The position numbers and the translations under genes are program-made. The notes under the pieces were generated by a model. It saw only the letters and a program-made list of their open reading frames with translations, was not told where the DNA came from and searched no databases. This document shows, in pieces, positions 1 to 7,918 of a stretch of DNA of 64,000 nt. The stretch is from Algoriphagus resistens (lineage in GTDB: Bacteria > Bacteroidota > Bacteroidia > Cytophagales > Cyclobacteriaceae). Where the stretch lies: assembly GCF_001442615.1 (NCBI RefSeq), contig NZ_LMXN01000008.1:62001-126000 (forward strand), in the 5' to 3' direction. Every line of letters begins with the position of its first letter. Position 1 is the stretch's first letter.

Positions 1-815
1 TCCTTGTGGGTGAGCGCCTTTCGATCATTACCTCCAAAGCCCAGACTACCCGACATAGAATTATCGGGTTGACAAATTCCGACAAATATCAAATTGTTTT
101 TTCAGATACACCCGGAATACTCAAGCCCCAGTACGAACTTCAGAAGAACATGATGAGCTTCGTAAACATCTCCCTGGAAGATGCGGACATCATTCTTTTT
201 GTCACGGATCTTTTCGAAACGGATGCAGACATTGAGCACGTGATCGAGAAAATCAATGAATCCGGAGTCCCCGTCTTGTTGGTTATCAACAAAATTGATC
301 TAGCCAAACCAGGCCAACTGGAAGAAATAACCACCTATTGGACTTCTAGGATCAAGTCTGAATTGGTTATTCCTATTTCTGCAGGGGAAAAATTCAATAC
401 TGAAAAAATCATGCAGGAAATCCTTGATAGACTTCCTGAGCATCCTGCTTTTTACGACAAAGCGGAACTTTCTGACAGATCTGAACGGTTCTTTGCCTCT
501 GAGATCATCCGGGAGAAAATCTTTGAGAATTACAAAAAAGAAATCCCTTACAGCTCCGAAGTCTCTATCGAAGATTTCAAAGTAAAAAAAAATATAATCA
601 GCATCCGCGCGATCATATACGTGGAGAGAGATAGCCAAAAAGGCATTATCATAGGAGACAAAGGTGCTGCACTAAAAAAAGTGGGGATACAGGCCCGGGA
701 AGAACTAGAAAAGTTCTTCGGCAAAAAAGTCTTTCTCGAAACCTTCGTGAAGGTGGAGCAGGACTGGAGAAAAAATAAACTAAAACTGAAAAAATTTGGG
801 TACGACCCAACCTGA
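1..815 (+). CDS. era: GTPase Era, 5'-truncated by window edge
   Basis: Era is a GTPase that binds the 3' end of 16S rRNA and helps mature the small ribosomal subunit. The window opens just after the P-loop: the first in-frame codons read LVGERLS, followed by the SKAQTTRH switch region. G3 (DTPG), G4 (NKID) and G5 (SA) motifs follow. The last third carries the KH domain with the IGDKG loop, used for rRNA binding. The stop is at 813-815, two bases before der, so the two genes are probably co-transcribed. The true start lies outside the window. Family assignment is secure. Confidence 0.95.
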   Translation, partial: LVGERLSIITSKAQTTRHRIIGLTNSDKYQIVFSDTPGILKPQYELQKNMMSFVNISLEDADIILFVTDLFETDADIEHVIEKINESGVPVLLVINKIDLAKPGQLEEITTYWTSRIKSELVIPISAGEKFNTEKIMQEILDRLPEHPAFYDKAELSDRSERFFASEIIREKIFENYKKEIPYSSEVSIEDFKVKKNIISIRAIIYVERDSQKGIIIGDKGAALKKVGIQAREELEKFFGKKVFLETFVKVEQDWRKNKLKLKKFGYDPT

Positions 816-817
816 TC

Positions 818-2131
818 ATGGCAAATATAGTAGCGATAGTAGGACGGCCTAACGTGGGCAAATCTACTCTTTTCAACCGACTGGTGGAAGAAAGAAAGGC
901 GATTGAAGATAACATGAGCGGAGTAACACGTGATCGTCACTACGGTCATGCGCAATGGGCAGGCAAGTTTTTTTCAGTGATAGACACAGGAGGATACGTC
1001 ACAGGTTCAGAAGACATGTATGAGGCCGAGATCCGTAAGCAGGTGAAACTTGCCATCGAGGAAGCGGATGTAATTCTTTTCATTGTCGATTGTCACACCG
1101 GCCTTACCGATCTTGACAGCGAATTCGCCAAAGAGCTTAGAAGCTCCAAAAAACCCATCTATGTGGTCGCCAATAAGGCTGACAACCAGGAAAAAAGTTT
1201 CGCCGCGCATGAATTTTACGCATTGGGTGTAAGTGACTATGAGGTTTACCCAATCGCTTCTGCCAGTGGCAGTGGCACCGGAGAGCTTTTAGATGAGATG
1301 ATTAAACATTTCGAGGAGGACGGGGTTGAAGATCCGGACGCAGACACTCCAAAGATTTCCATTCTCGGAAGGCCAAACGTTGGAAAATCATCTTTCCTGA
1401 ATGCATTGATCGGCAAAGACCGCTCCATCGTAACAGATGAAGCCGGAACTACCAGAGATTCTATCCATACCAGATATCAGCTTTTTGGGCAGGATTTCAT
1501 CATCACGGATACTGCCGGAATCCGGAAAAAATCCAAGGTAACAGAGGATGTGGAATTCTACTCTGTCATGCGTTCTTTAAGGACTTTGGAGGAATCAGAC
1601 GTAGTCATGGTCATGGTGGATGCCACCCGGGGGCTTGAATCCCAGGACATGAACTTGATTTCTCTCGCCATCAAAAACAACAAAGGTGTAATGATCATGG
1701 TAAACAAATGGGATTTGATCGAAAAAGACCATAAAACCATGGGTAAAATCAAGGATGACATGCTTGAGAAATTGGGCGAAAACAAATGGATTCCGATCAT
1801 CTTCACTTCCGTGCTTGAAAAGCAGCGAATCTTTCAGGCGATTGAGCTGGCGGTGAAAGTATACGAAAACAAAACCCGTAGAATCCCCACTTCCAAGCTT
1901 AATGACGTCATGCTTGCCGAAATCGAAAGATACCCCCCGCCTGCATGGAAAGGAAAGTACATTAAGATTAAATACTCCACCCAACTTCCAACTAAAAACC
2001 CAGTCTTCGCATTCTTCTGTAACCTCCCCCAATACATCAAATCTCCCTATACAAGATACCTGGAAAACAGGCTCCGGGAAAACTTTGATTTTGAAGGAGT
2101 TCCGGTGAAAATTATTTACAAAAACAAATAA
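818..2131 (+). CDS. der: Ribosome biogenesis GTPase Der (EngA)
   Basis: Der has two tandem GTPase domains and a C-terminal KH-like domain and acts in 50S subunit assembly. The 437-residue product has the first P-loop GRPNVGKST at about residues 8-16 with DTGGY and NKAD, then a second P-loop GRPNVGKSS near residue 185 with DTAGI and NKWD. The last ~100 residues fit the KH-like domain (YPPPAWKGKYIKI segment). Length is normal for the family. It starts two bases after the era stop, which supports a shared transcript and this ATG. Nothing unusual was seen. Confidence 0.97.
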   Translation: MANIVAIVGRPNVGKSTLFNRLVEERKAIEDNMSGVTRDRHYGHAQWAGKFFSVIDTGGYVTGSEDMYEAEIRKQVKLAIEEADVILFIVDCHTGLTDLDSEFAKELRSSKKPIYVVANKADNQEKSFAAHEFYALGVSDYEVYPIASASGSGTGELLDEMIKHFEEDGVEDPDADTPKISILGRPNVGKSSFLNALIGKDRSIVTDEAGTTRDSIHTRYQLFGQDFIITDTAGIRKKSKVTEDVEFYSVMRSLRTLEESDVVMVMVDATRGLESQDMNLISLAIKNNKGVMIMVNKWDLIEKDHKTMGKIKDDMLEKLGENKWIPIIFTSVLEKQRIFQAIELAVKVYENKTRRIPTSKLNDVMLAEIERYPPPAWKGKYIKIKYSTQLPTKNPVFAFFCNLPQYIKSPYTRYLENRLRENFDFEGVPVKIIYKNK

Positions 2132-2149
2132 ATATATTTAAACGGACTA

Positions 2150-2181
2150 TTGTTTTTTTAAACAAAACTGTAATACCTTTG
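2150..2181 (+). promoter_or_regulatory. Bacteroidota-type promoter of the small lipoprotein gene
   Basis: A TTG at 2150-2152 and TACCTTTG at 2174-2181 are separated by 21 bases. This matches the TTG-N19..23-TAnnTTTG consensus of the Bacteroidota primary sigma factor. The ATG of the downstream lipoprotein gene follows 26 bases after the -7 box. Seen directly in the sequence; transcription is inferred. Confidence 0.6.
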
Positions 2182-2207
2182 CTTTGTAATTAAGAAAACC
2201 ACAAAAA

Positions 2208-2408
2208 ATGAAAAAGGTATTTGCAATTTTCGCAATCGCTAGCATGTTCGCTGTTGCTTCATGCGGTAACAAAGAAGTTAAAGAAGAGACTGTTGAGACT
2301 ATCGAGGTAGTTGAAGAGCCTGTTGTAGAGGAGGAAATCATTATCGAAGAAGCTGATACTACTGTAGTAGTTGAAGAGACTGTCGAAGCTGTTGAGCCTG
2401 CTCAATAA
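2208..2408 (+). CDS. Small acidic lipoprotein of unknown function
   Basis: The 66-residue product has a type II signal peptide, a charged MKK start, a hydrophobic stretch and the lipobox VASC at residues 16-19, so it should be lipidated and membrane-anchored. The mature part is almost only E, V, T and D, with repeated VEE and VVEE units and no globular sequence; it is probably disordered and strongly acidic. The gene is monocistronic, with a good promoter upstream and a strong hairpin terminator 24 bases after the stop, so it is very likely real and expressed. Similar low-complexity lipoproteins are common in Bacteroidota; no function can be assigned. Confidence 0.75.
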   Translation: MKKVFAIFAIASMFAVASCGNKEVKEETVETIEVVEEPVVEEEIIIEEADTTVVVEETVEAVEPAQ

Positions 2409-2432
2409 TTCTTTCCTTTCTAAAAGTATTGA

Positions 2433-2458
2433 GTCCCGCTTATGCGGGACTTTTTTTT
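2433..2458 (+). terminator. Rho-independent terminator after the small lipoprotein
   Basis: A perfect 7-bp GC-rich stem, GTCCCGC with GCGGGAC, closes a 4-base loop (TTAT) and is followed by eight T residues at 2451-2458. It lies over the region where an extended SprT reading frame could start, which argues for the later SprT start at 2471. Confidence 0.88.
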
Positions 2459-2470
2459 GTATTTTTCGGT

Positions 2471-3094
2471 ATGAGCAGTTCGGAAAAACTAAAGGAAATA
2501 TTAGCACAGAAACTTCCTTTAACAGCAGTAAATTACGCAGTTGACCTTTGGGAAAAAGAACCCTTTTCATTTAAAACCACCGTTAGCCGCAAATCCAAGC
2601 TGGGAGACTTCAGATACAGAAGAGACCGTCAAATCCAGACTATCACGATCAACTCGGATCTTAACCCTTACCAATTCCTCTTAACCTATATCCATGAAGT
2701 AGCACACCTCCATGCCTTCCTGAGGTTTGGAATCGAAATCCCTCCGCACGGGGCAGAGTGGAAATCAACTTTTCAACAGTTAATGTCCCCCATTCTATCC
2801 ACCGAATTTTTCCCAATAGACTTATTGATCCCTTTGCGCAAACACATGAAAAACCCGAAAGCCAGCTCAGCTGCGGATCTTTTTCTAATGAAGGAAATGA
2901 GCAAATACGATGACAAAAGTAGCAACCCGGAGATTGTTTTCCTGTCCGATATAATGCTAGGAAACCGGTTTTTGCTCTCTGGAAGGGAATTTGAAAAGGG
3001 GGAAACACGAAGAACCAGAGTCCTGTGCATGGAAATAAAATCGGGCAGAAAGTATTTGATAGCCCAACTGGCCAAAGTAAAACTGATTAATTAA
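2471..3094 (+). CDS. SprT-like zinc metallopeptidase-domain protein
   Basis: The 207-residue product has an HEVAH zinc-binding motif at residues 75-79 and a further candidate ligand in PPHGAEW near residue 93, the pattern of SprT/Spartan-like domains. In eukaryotes these act on DNA-protein crosslinks; the bacterial role is poorly defined. An earlier in-frame ATG at 2429 was rejected because its leader would be encoded by the terminator of the preceding gene. The gene runs head-on into scpB, and the two coding ends overlap by four bases. Confidence 0.8.
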   Translation: MSSSEKLKEILAQKLPLTAVNYAVDLWEKEPFSFKTTVSRKSKLGDFRYRRDRQIQTITINSDLNPYQFLLTYIHEVAHLHAFLRFGIEIPPHGAEWKSTFQQLMSPILSTEFFPIDLLIPLRKHMKNPKASSAADLFLMKEMSKYDDKSSNPEIVFLSDIMLGNRFLLSGREFEKGETRRTRVLCMEIKSGRKYLIAQLAKVKLIN

Positions 3095-3651
3095 TCGCGC
3101 TCTTCCCCAATTTGGTTTTCAGGCTGGGAAAAATCTTTCGGCTGAGGCAGATCTTTCAGGGAATTTATCCCAAAGTATTCCATAAACTTATCCGAAGTGC
3201 CGTATAAAACAGGTCTGCCCAATCCTTCCGACTTACCCTTGATATCAACCAGCTCTTTTTCTAACAGCTTCTGTACTGAGTAATCACTATTTACACCTCT
3301 GATTTGCTCGATGTCACCCTTGGTCACCGGCTGTTTGTAGGCAATAATCGACAAGGTTTCCAGTTGAGCCGTTGACAGTCTCTTCTGCGACTGTTGCCGC
3401 AGAAGAATACCAATCGAGGTTTGATAAGCAGGTTTGGTCAAGAACTGATACCCACCCCCCATGTGCTCCAATTGAAAAGAAAATTCTTCCGATTGATATT
3501 TTTCGATTAAGTCATTAATTGCCTGATCCACATGCTCATTGGGAATTTCGGCCTCAAACATTTCACTCAGACACTTTACTATCTCTGCCTTGGGCAAAGG
3601 CACGGGGGCGCAAAAAATCAATGCTTCAATATGTCTATGGAGAAAATCCAA
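3091..3651 (-). CDS. scpB: Segregation and condensation protein ScpB
   Basis: ScpB binds the kleisin ScpA and, with SMC, forms the bacterial condensin complex that compacts and separates chromosomes. The 186-residue protein has the two winged-helix modules of the family: an N-terminal half beginning with the HIEALIFCAP segment and a central LSTAQLETLSIIAYKQPVTK stretch typical of ScpB. A 40-residue polar tail follows, rich in P, Q and E. It lies three bases downstream of the DksA-like gene and is probably co-transcribed with it. scpA is not in the window. Confidence 0.93.
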   Translation of the reverse strand: MDFLHRHIEALIFCAPVPLPKAEIVKCLSEMFEAEIPNEHVDQAINDLIEKYQSEEFSFQLEHMGGGYQFLTKPAYQTSIGILLRQQSQKRLSTAQLETLSIIAYKQPVTKGDIEQIRGVNSDYSVQKLLEKELVDIKGKSEGLGRPVLYGTSDKFMEYFGINSLKDLPQPKDFSQPENQIGEERD

Positions 3652-3654
3652 AGC

Positions 3655-4038
3655 TTATTTTTTAGCAAGTTTTGCCTCTATGGAGTGCATCGTATGCGGA
3701 ACCGCCATTAATCGCTCCTTTGAAATCAGTTTACCCGTGTCCACACAAACCCCATAGGTGCCATTCTTAATTCGGATCAATGCATTCTCCAGGTTATAGA
3801 TGAACTTCTGCTGTCTTGCTGCAAGCTGGTTTTGGCTTTCGCGCTCCAACGTATCTGCGCCGTCTTCAAGCAGTTTTGAAGTTGAGGCAGTAAAATCAGT
3901 TCCACTGTCATTCTTTTTACTCAAAGATTCTTTCAATGAAAGCAGCTCTTCCTTTGCACTTTCAAGTTTCTTCTGAATAATTACTTCGAATTCCTTTAAC
4001 TCTTCCGGAGAATATGCGGTCTTTTCTTCCTTGCTCAT
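3655..4038 (-). CDS. DksA/TraR-family protein lacking most zinc ligands
   Basis: DksA/TraR proteins enter the RNA polymerase secondary channel through a coiled coil and modulate transcription. The 127-residue product has a long charged coiled coil (residues ~15-90), then the family tail pattern: GTYGVCVDTGKLI followed by ISKERLMAVP. Compared with the C-x2-C...C-x2-C zinc finger of DksA, only the first Cys remains; the other positions read T, S and A, so the finger probably does not bind zinc. Zinc-independent DksA paralogues are known. It is upstream of scpB with a 3-base gap. Confidence 0.82.
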   Translation of the reverse strand: MSKEEKTAYSPEELKEFEVIIQKKLESAKEELLSLKESLSKKNDSGTDFTASTSKLLEDGADTLERESQNQLAARQQKFIYNLENALIRIKNGTYGVCVDTGKLISKERLMAVPHTMHSIEAKLAKK

Positions 4039-4424
4039 AGCCTGCTAAAATTAGATAATAGTAATGGGACGGATCTTTTTAGAATTAGTTCTCTAAAATA
4101 CATGTACGTGTTGGATTTCCAAGGATTCTAAAGCCCGCTTTTACCCGAAAATCATGTGATATTTTGTTTACCAACTGCTACACAAAAGTCTGGGATGATC
4201 TAATCTAAAAGCGGATTGCCAGGGGATAAAACTCAAATCAACTTTCAAAAATCTGATAATCAACACCCTACATGCTTTTAAAATTATTACTCCTATCGAA
4301 TTAATAGAGGATATTTTCCGGCAGGCTACACTTTAAGATTAAGCACAGTATATCTAGAGATGTGAAAAAATCATTCTACCGACATCTATTTTTTTCCTGT
4401 AAGTTGATTTATGACGCTAAAGAC
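4039..4424. other. Intergenic stretch without recognisable gene
   Basis: About 390 A+T-rich bases between the DksA-like gene and the small gene terminator. Both strands carry frequent stops in all frames. The promoter of the DksA-like gene must lie at the left end; a TAATTTTA box on the minus strand just upstream of its ATG is a weak candidate. Nothing else could be supported. Confidence 0.5.
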
Positions 4425-4451
4425 AAAAAAGCCATCATGCGACGGCTTTTT
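4425..4451 (-). terminator. Hairpin terminator overlapping the end of the 56-codon gene
   Basis: A 6-bp stem (4431-4436 with 4441-4446, one G-T pair) closes the loop ATGC. On the minus strand it is followed by a run of T (A-run 4425-4430 on the plus strand); on the plus strand it is followed by TTTTT, so it could work both ways. The minus-strand stop codon at 4435-4437 lies inside it. Confidence 0.7.
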
Positions 4452-4605
4452 CCTCCAATATCATTTTTTTCAGTCTGCTCTGGAGAACCAACGCGTCGAT
4501 GTCTATCCGATACTTCATATTCAAGTACTGCATAACCTCCTTAAGGTCTTTGCCATTCTGCAGGTGAATTGTCTGCAGGGCTTGGGTGATTAGGTCTTTT
4601 TCCAT
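4435..4605 (-). CDS. Small conserved-looking protein of 56 residues
   Basis: An open frame from ATG at 4605 to TGA at 4435 gives a 56-residue protein beginning MEKDLITQAL and ending LEEKAVA. It is balanced in charge and predicted helical throughout, with a central KEVMQYLNMKYRIDIDALV segment and no signal peptide or Cys. Its stop codon is embedded in a hairpin with a T-run, a common arrangement for real short genes, and it stands alone in a 1.2-kb otherwise empty region. I do not recognise a family. The antisense frame over the same bases is judged a shadow. Confidence 0.6.
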   Translation of the reverse strand: MEKDLITQALQTIHLQNGKDLKEVMQYLNMKYRIDIDALVLQSRLKKMILEEKAVA

Positions 4606-5147
4606 GGGTTTTGGGTGTTGTGTACCTTAAGATAGTGTTTTCTGTTTTTGATCCTGCTAATGAAGCCGAAAAAAATTTAAGTTTTGTAACAATGACTATG
4701 GTTTTGCAGCACCCCTGCCTCTCTGGACAAATCCTATAATTCTACCAAAAGTATCCGTGTCCGTACCGGTGAGCTTCCCTTGGCTATCAGTTCCCGTCTA
4801 AGTAAAATCCTGCCACACCTACTACTTTATTTTGGAAAGAAGAAGTACCTCTCAGCTCATTTGTGCAGCAATTAAACAAATATTCATCCAGGTATTATAT
4901 CCATTCCATTTACTTTTAAATTCACGGCCCGGTTTGTCACCCTGAGTATGTTTGGAATTACCCTCCATGAAAACAGAGAAATAGATCAATTGCCAAATAA
5001 AAAATAAGACAATCATGCATTAGTCAACTAAAAAACACCTACTAAAGCTAGGAATCAAAATGATGTAGAATTATTCTTTTTGTTGAATTTCATAGGCTTT
5101 TGGTTAAAATATTTGGGTGGCGGGTCTGAAATTGAATCTGTAGCCCT
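4606..5147. other. Intergenic stretch without recognisable gene
   Basis: About 540 bases upstream of the asd leader region. All six frames are broken by frequent stops. No repeat, tRNA or convincing protein remnant was seen. The right end leads into the TACTTTTG promoter box of asd. Confidence 0.5.
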
Positions 5148-5155
5148 TACTTTTG
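5148..5155 (+). promoter_or_regulatory. -7 promoter box upstream of asd and its leader ORF
   Basis: TACTTTTG is a perfect match to TAnnTTTG. No TTG sits at the ideal -33 distance, so the promoter call rests on the -7 box and its position, 36 bases before the leader ATG and 128 before the asd ATG. Confidence 0.45.
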
Positions 5156-5190
5156 TGCTTCAAAAATTTTCAACAACTTCTTTAAATCTG

Positions 5191-5286
5191 ATGAAATCGA
5201 GCACAGCGCGGGTGACACACAAGATGATGGTTATCCTGCATGCTAGATTCCATATGGTCTTTAAAAAACAAATTACAATCAGATGA
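5191..5286 (+). CDS. Candidate leader peptide upstream of asd
   Basis: A 31-codon frame runs from ATG 5191 to TGA 5284-5286. The stop overlaps the asd start as ATGA, an arrangement typical of translational coupling. Composition is striking: Met, Thr, Ile and Lys, all products of the aspartate pathway that Asd feeds, make up 14 of 31 residues (STARVTHKMMVIL and KKQITIR segments). It begins ~36 bases after a perfect -7 box. This suggests a leader that senses aspartate-family amino acids, but no clear antiterminator/terminator pair was found. The frame stays open further upstream to 5080, but that part precedes the promoter. It could also be chance. Confidence 0.4.
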   Translation: MKSSTARVTHKMMVILHARFHMVFKKQITIR

Positions 5287-6272
5287 AATTAGCAGTGGTA
5301 GGAGCTACCGGCTTGGTAGGCTCAGAAATCCTAGAGGTGCTCGCCGAGCACAATTTCCCTTTTGACGAACTTCTATTAGTCGCCAGTGAGCGATCAGTAG
5401 GCAAACAGATCGCATACAAGGGAAAACCCTACACTGTTATCGGGCTTGCGGAAGCCGTTTCATTAAAACCAGAAGTAGCGATATTTTCCGCAGGAGGAAG
5501 CACTTCCACAGAGTGGGCTCCCAAGTTTGCTGAGGCAGGTACCATCGTCATCGACAATTCCTCTGCATGGAGAATGGATCCTACAAAAAAATTGATCGTT
5601 CCGGAAATCAACGCAAAAGAATTGACCAAGGAAGATAAGATCATCGCAAATCCAAACTGCTCTACTATCCAGATGGTATTGGCTCTGGAGCCTTTGCGCC
5701 AGCGCTATGGCATCAAAAGAGTGGTGGTGTCCACCTACCAATCTGTGACAGGCACAGGTAAGGCAGCAGTGGATCAGATGATGGCGGAGCGTGCGGGAGA
5801 AAGTGCCGAAATGGTCTACCCTCACAAAATTGACATGAACGTGCTTCCCCATATCGATGTGTTCCAGGCAAACGGCTACACCAAGGAGGAAATGAAAATG
5901 ATCAACGAAACCAAGAAAATATTCAGTGATAATACAATCCAGGTAACAGCAACTACAGTGAGAATCCCTACTATGGGCGGACACTCTGAGGCAGTTAATG
6001 TGGAATTCAAAGAAGACTTTGACCTGGTCGAGGTTCGGCAGTTGCTGGAAGCTACACCTGGTGTAATCGTTCAGGATGACCCGGCAAACTTCATCTACCC
6101 AATGCCGATCACCGCGCATAAAAAAGACGAGGTATTCGTAGGCCGCCTGAGAAGAGACGAGTCACAGGCAAATACGCTGAATATGTGGATTGTAGCTGAC
6201 AACCTTAGAAAGGGCGCTGCTACCAATGCCGTGCAAATCGCTGAATACGCGCTAGCAAATGGTTTGATTTAA
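5283..6272 (+). CDS. asd: Aspartate-semialdehyde dehydrogenase
   Basis: Asd reduces aspartyl-4-phosphate to aspartate semialdehyde with NADPH, the branch point to lysine/diaminopimelate, threonine, methionine and isoleucine. The 329-residue protein starts with the GATGLVG nucleotide-binding loop (residues 7-13), has the catalytic cysteine in NPNCST near residue 128 and a conserved GGHSEAVNVEF segment near residue 238. Length is normal. Its stop overlaps the next gene's ATG by one base, so the two are translated as a pair. Regulation may involve the leader frame that overlaps its start. Confidence 0.96.
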   Translation: MKLAVVGATGLVGSEILEVLAEHNFPFDELLLVASERSVGKQIAYKGKPYTVIGLAEAVSLKPEVAIFSAGGSTSTEWAPKFAEAGTIVIDNSSAWRMDPTKKLIVPEINAKELTKEDKIIANPNCSTIQMVLALEPLRQRYGIKRVVVSTYQSVTGTGKAAVDQMMAERAGESAEMVYPHKIDMNVLPHIDVFQANGYTKEEMKMINETKKIFSDNTIQVTATTVRIPTMGGHSEAVNVEFKEDFDLVEVRQLLEATPGVIVQDDPANFIYPMPITAHKKDEVFVGRLRRDESQANTLNMWIVADNLRKGAATNAVQIAEYALANGLI

Positions 6273-7465
6273 TGGATTTGTCCCATTATCACCGGGCAGA
6301 CTTCCAACAATTTGTGCAGGATCATCTTAGGGAAGATCCTGCACTTTTGCTTTTCAGGCATCAAGGCAAAGTTGATTTCGACCTAAAAGCCGCAGTCCAG
6401 CAGATCGCTGCCCGTCAAAAAGCCACCAAGAAACTTACTTCCTGGGCTTCAAACCCAAACTTGATTTTCCCTACATCGATCCCATTGGAGCAAAGCTCAT
6501 CGGAGCTGACGGCAGATTTTAAGGCCAGGGGAAGAACTGGCAAGCTTATGATTGATCTCACTGGCGGCTTTGGTGTTGACTGCTATCATATTGGTAAGCG
6601 ATTCGAAAAAGCTATTTATTGTGAGCGGGAAGAGGAATTGGCAGCTATAGCAGCCTACAATTTAGAACTGCTGGAAGCTGGAAAATTCGAGATCGTAAAA
6701 GGAGATGGATTAGATTTTTTGGCTCAAACAGAACAGCATTTTGACTTAATCTATGCAGATCCTGCACGAAGAGGAAAAGACAATCAGAAGCTATACAAGC
6801 TTCAGGACTGTGAGCCAGATGTAGTAAGCGCATGGGAAATGATGAAAAGCAAGGCTGATTCGATTTTGCTGAAAGTATCTCCGATGCTCGACATATCACA
6901 GGCAATTTCAGAGCTCGTGGATATCCAGAAAGTACAGGTACTATCCGTGAAAAACGAAGTGAAAGAACTGCTTTTGCACTGGGACAAAAGTATTTCTGAA
7001 CCGCATTTGAAAATAGAAGCGATTGATCTGGGTGACAGGGAAAGTAGCTTTTCATTTGAACTAGGCGAAGAAACCGGGATCAATTCAACATTTGGAGAAG
7101 TAGCCAATTATTTAATTGAGCCATTTTCAGGAATTTTGAAAGCCGGAGCATTCAAAATTTTTGGGGAAAGATTTGGCCTGAAGAAACTCGATCCCAATAG
7201 TCATTTATACACTTGCGCTGAAGTGCAAACTGATATCCCTGCTCGGGTCTTCAAAGTAATCCAAGAGGTACAGCCGAAGAAACCCGAAATTAAAAAGCTA
7301 TTTCCCTCAGGAAAGGTGAATGTAATTACCCGGAATTACGCCTCGGGTTCTGAAGTGCTGAAGAAAAAATTAGGAGTGAAAGACGGTGGAGAAGACTTTT
7401 TGATCGGCACAAAGACCCAAAGCGGCTTCAAGGTCATTTGGTGTAGGCTGGCAAAGCCGGAATAA
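6272..7465 (+). CDS. Class I SAM-dependent methyltransferase with THUMP-like C-terminus
   Basis: The 397-residue protein has an N-terminal helical region, a Rossmann-type methyltransferase core with the SAM loop DLTGGFGVD near residue 95 and the motif IV variant YADPARRG near residue 164, then a C-terminal domain of the kind named THUMP-like. DPARR in place of NPPY is typical of this family, which is widespread in Bacteroidota. Substrate is unknown; RNA is likely from the THUMP-like domain. The ATG overlaps the asd stop by one base. Confidence 0.82.
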   Translation: MDLSHYHRADFQQFVQDHLREDPALLLFRHQGKVDFDLKAAVQQIAARQKATKKLTSWASNPNLIFPTSIPLEQSSSELTADFKARGRTGKLMIDLTGGFGVDCYHIGKRFEKAIYCEREEELAAIAAYNLELLEAGKFEIVKGDGLDFLAQTEQHFDLIYADPARRGKDNQKLYKLQDCEPDVVSAWEMMKSKADSILLKVSPMLDISQAISELVDIQKVQVLSVKNEVKELLLHWDKSISEPHLKIEAIDLGDRESSFSFELGEETGINSTFGEVANYLIEPFSGILKAGAFKIFGERFGLKKLDPNSHLYTCAEVQTDIPARVFKVIQEVQPKKPEIKKLFPSGKVNVITRNYASGSEVLKKKLGVKDGGEDFLIGTKTQSGFKVIWCRLAKPE

Positions 7466-7610
7466 AACAAAGTAGTAGGATTTAAGTTTTTAATTTTTTA
7501 ATCGCGAATACCCATATTGCCACAACAATCCAAATGAAGCAACTGGAAAAAGCCTGAATAGGCCAGCTTCAGGAGAAGCAGTAAACATGTTGAACCTACT
7601 TTGCTGCTAA

Positions 7611-7640
7611 AAAGAAAAAAGTGAAGAATTACTCCTTCAC
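7611..7640 (-). terminator. Terminator of the DUF4834 gene, overlapping its stop
   Basis: On the minus strand GTGAAG and CTTCAC (plus 7635-7640 and 7621-7626) form a stem whose 8-base loop contains the TAA stop, followed by TTTTTTCTTT (plus 7611-7620). Confidence 0.7.
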
Positions 7641-7895
7641 TTCTTCATAATCGACGTATTCCCCGCCCTTAATATCCTTGTTAAACTTTTCTTTCCTCTG
7701 CTTTGGAACATAATCCACAACCACTTCATCCTTGGGAGCAGAAGCATGTCGCTGGGCACGTTGCTCCTCCCTGGCCACTTCGTTTACCTGTTGTGCAAAT
7801 TTTGCCAATTTACTTCGAAGAAAATATCGGATTAGCTGGCCAAGAAGCCAGCCAATCCCTAAAAGAATAACTACAAATTTTAATAATCCGCCCAT
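7629..7895 (-). CDS. DUF4834 family membrane protein
   Basis: The 88-residue protein begins with one transmembrane helix (FVVILLGIGWLLGQLIRYFL, about residues 7-26) and continues with a charged cytoplasmic-type tail containing the RKEKFNKDIKGGEYVDYEEV pattern at the end. This is the layout of the DUF4834 family of Bacteroidota, which has no known function. It lies 23 bases downstream of carB on the same strand, with a terminator at its end, so it is likely the last gene of a carB transcript. Confidence 0.75.
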   Translation of the reverse strand: MGGLLKFVVILLGIGWLLGQLIRYFLRSKLAKFAQQVNEVAREEQRAQRHASAPKDEVVVDYVPKQRKEKFNKDIKGGEYVDYEEVKE

Positions 7896-7918
7896 CGGCT
7901 CTGTTTTTTGGTTCGAAA

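Noticed and set aside
2429-2470. Longer N-terminus for the SprT-like protein
   Set aside because: The added codons fall on the terminator of the preceding lipoprotein gene.
5080-5190. Upstream extension of the asd leader frame to an ATG-like start at 5080
   Set aside because: This part precedes the TACTTTTG promoter box and has no protein-like sequence; only the portion from 5191 was kept as a candidate.
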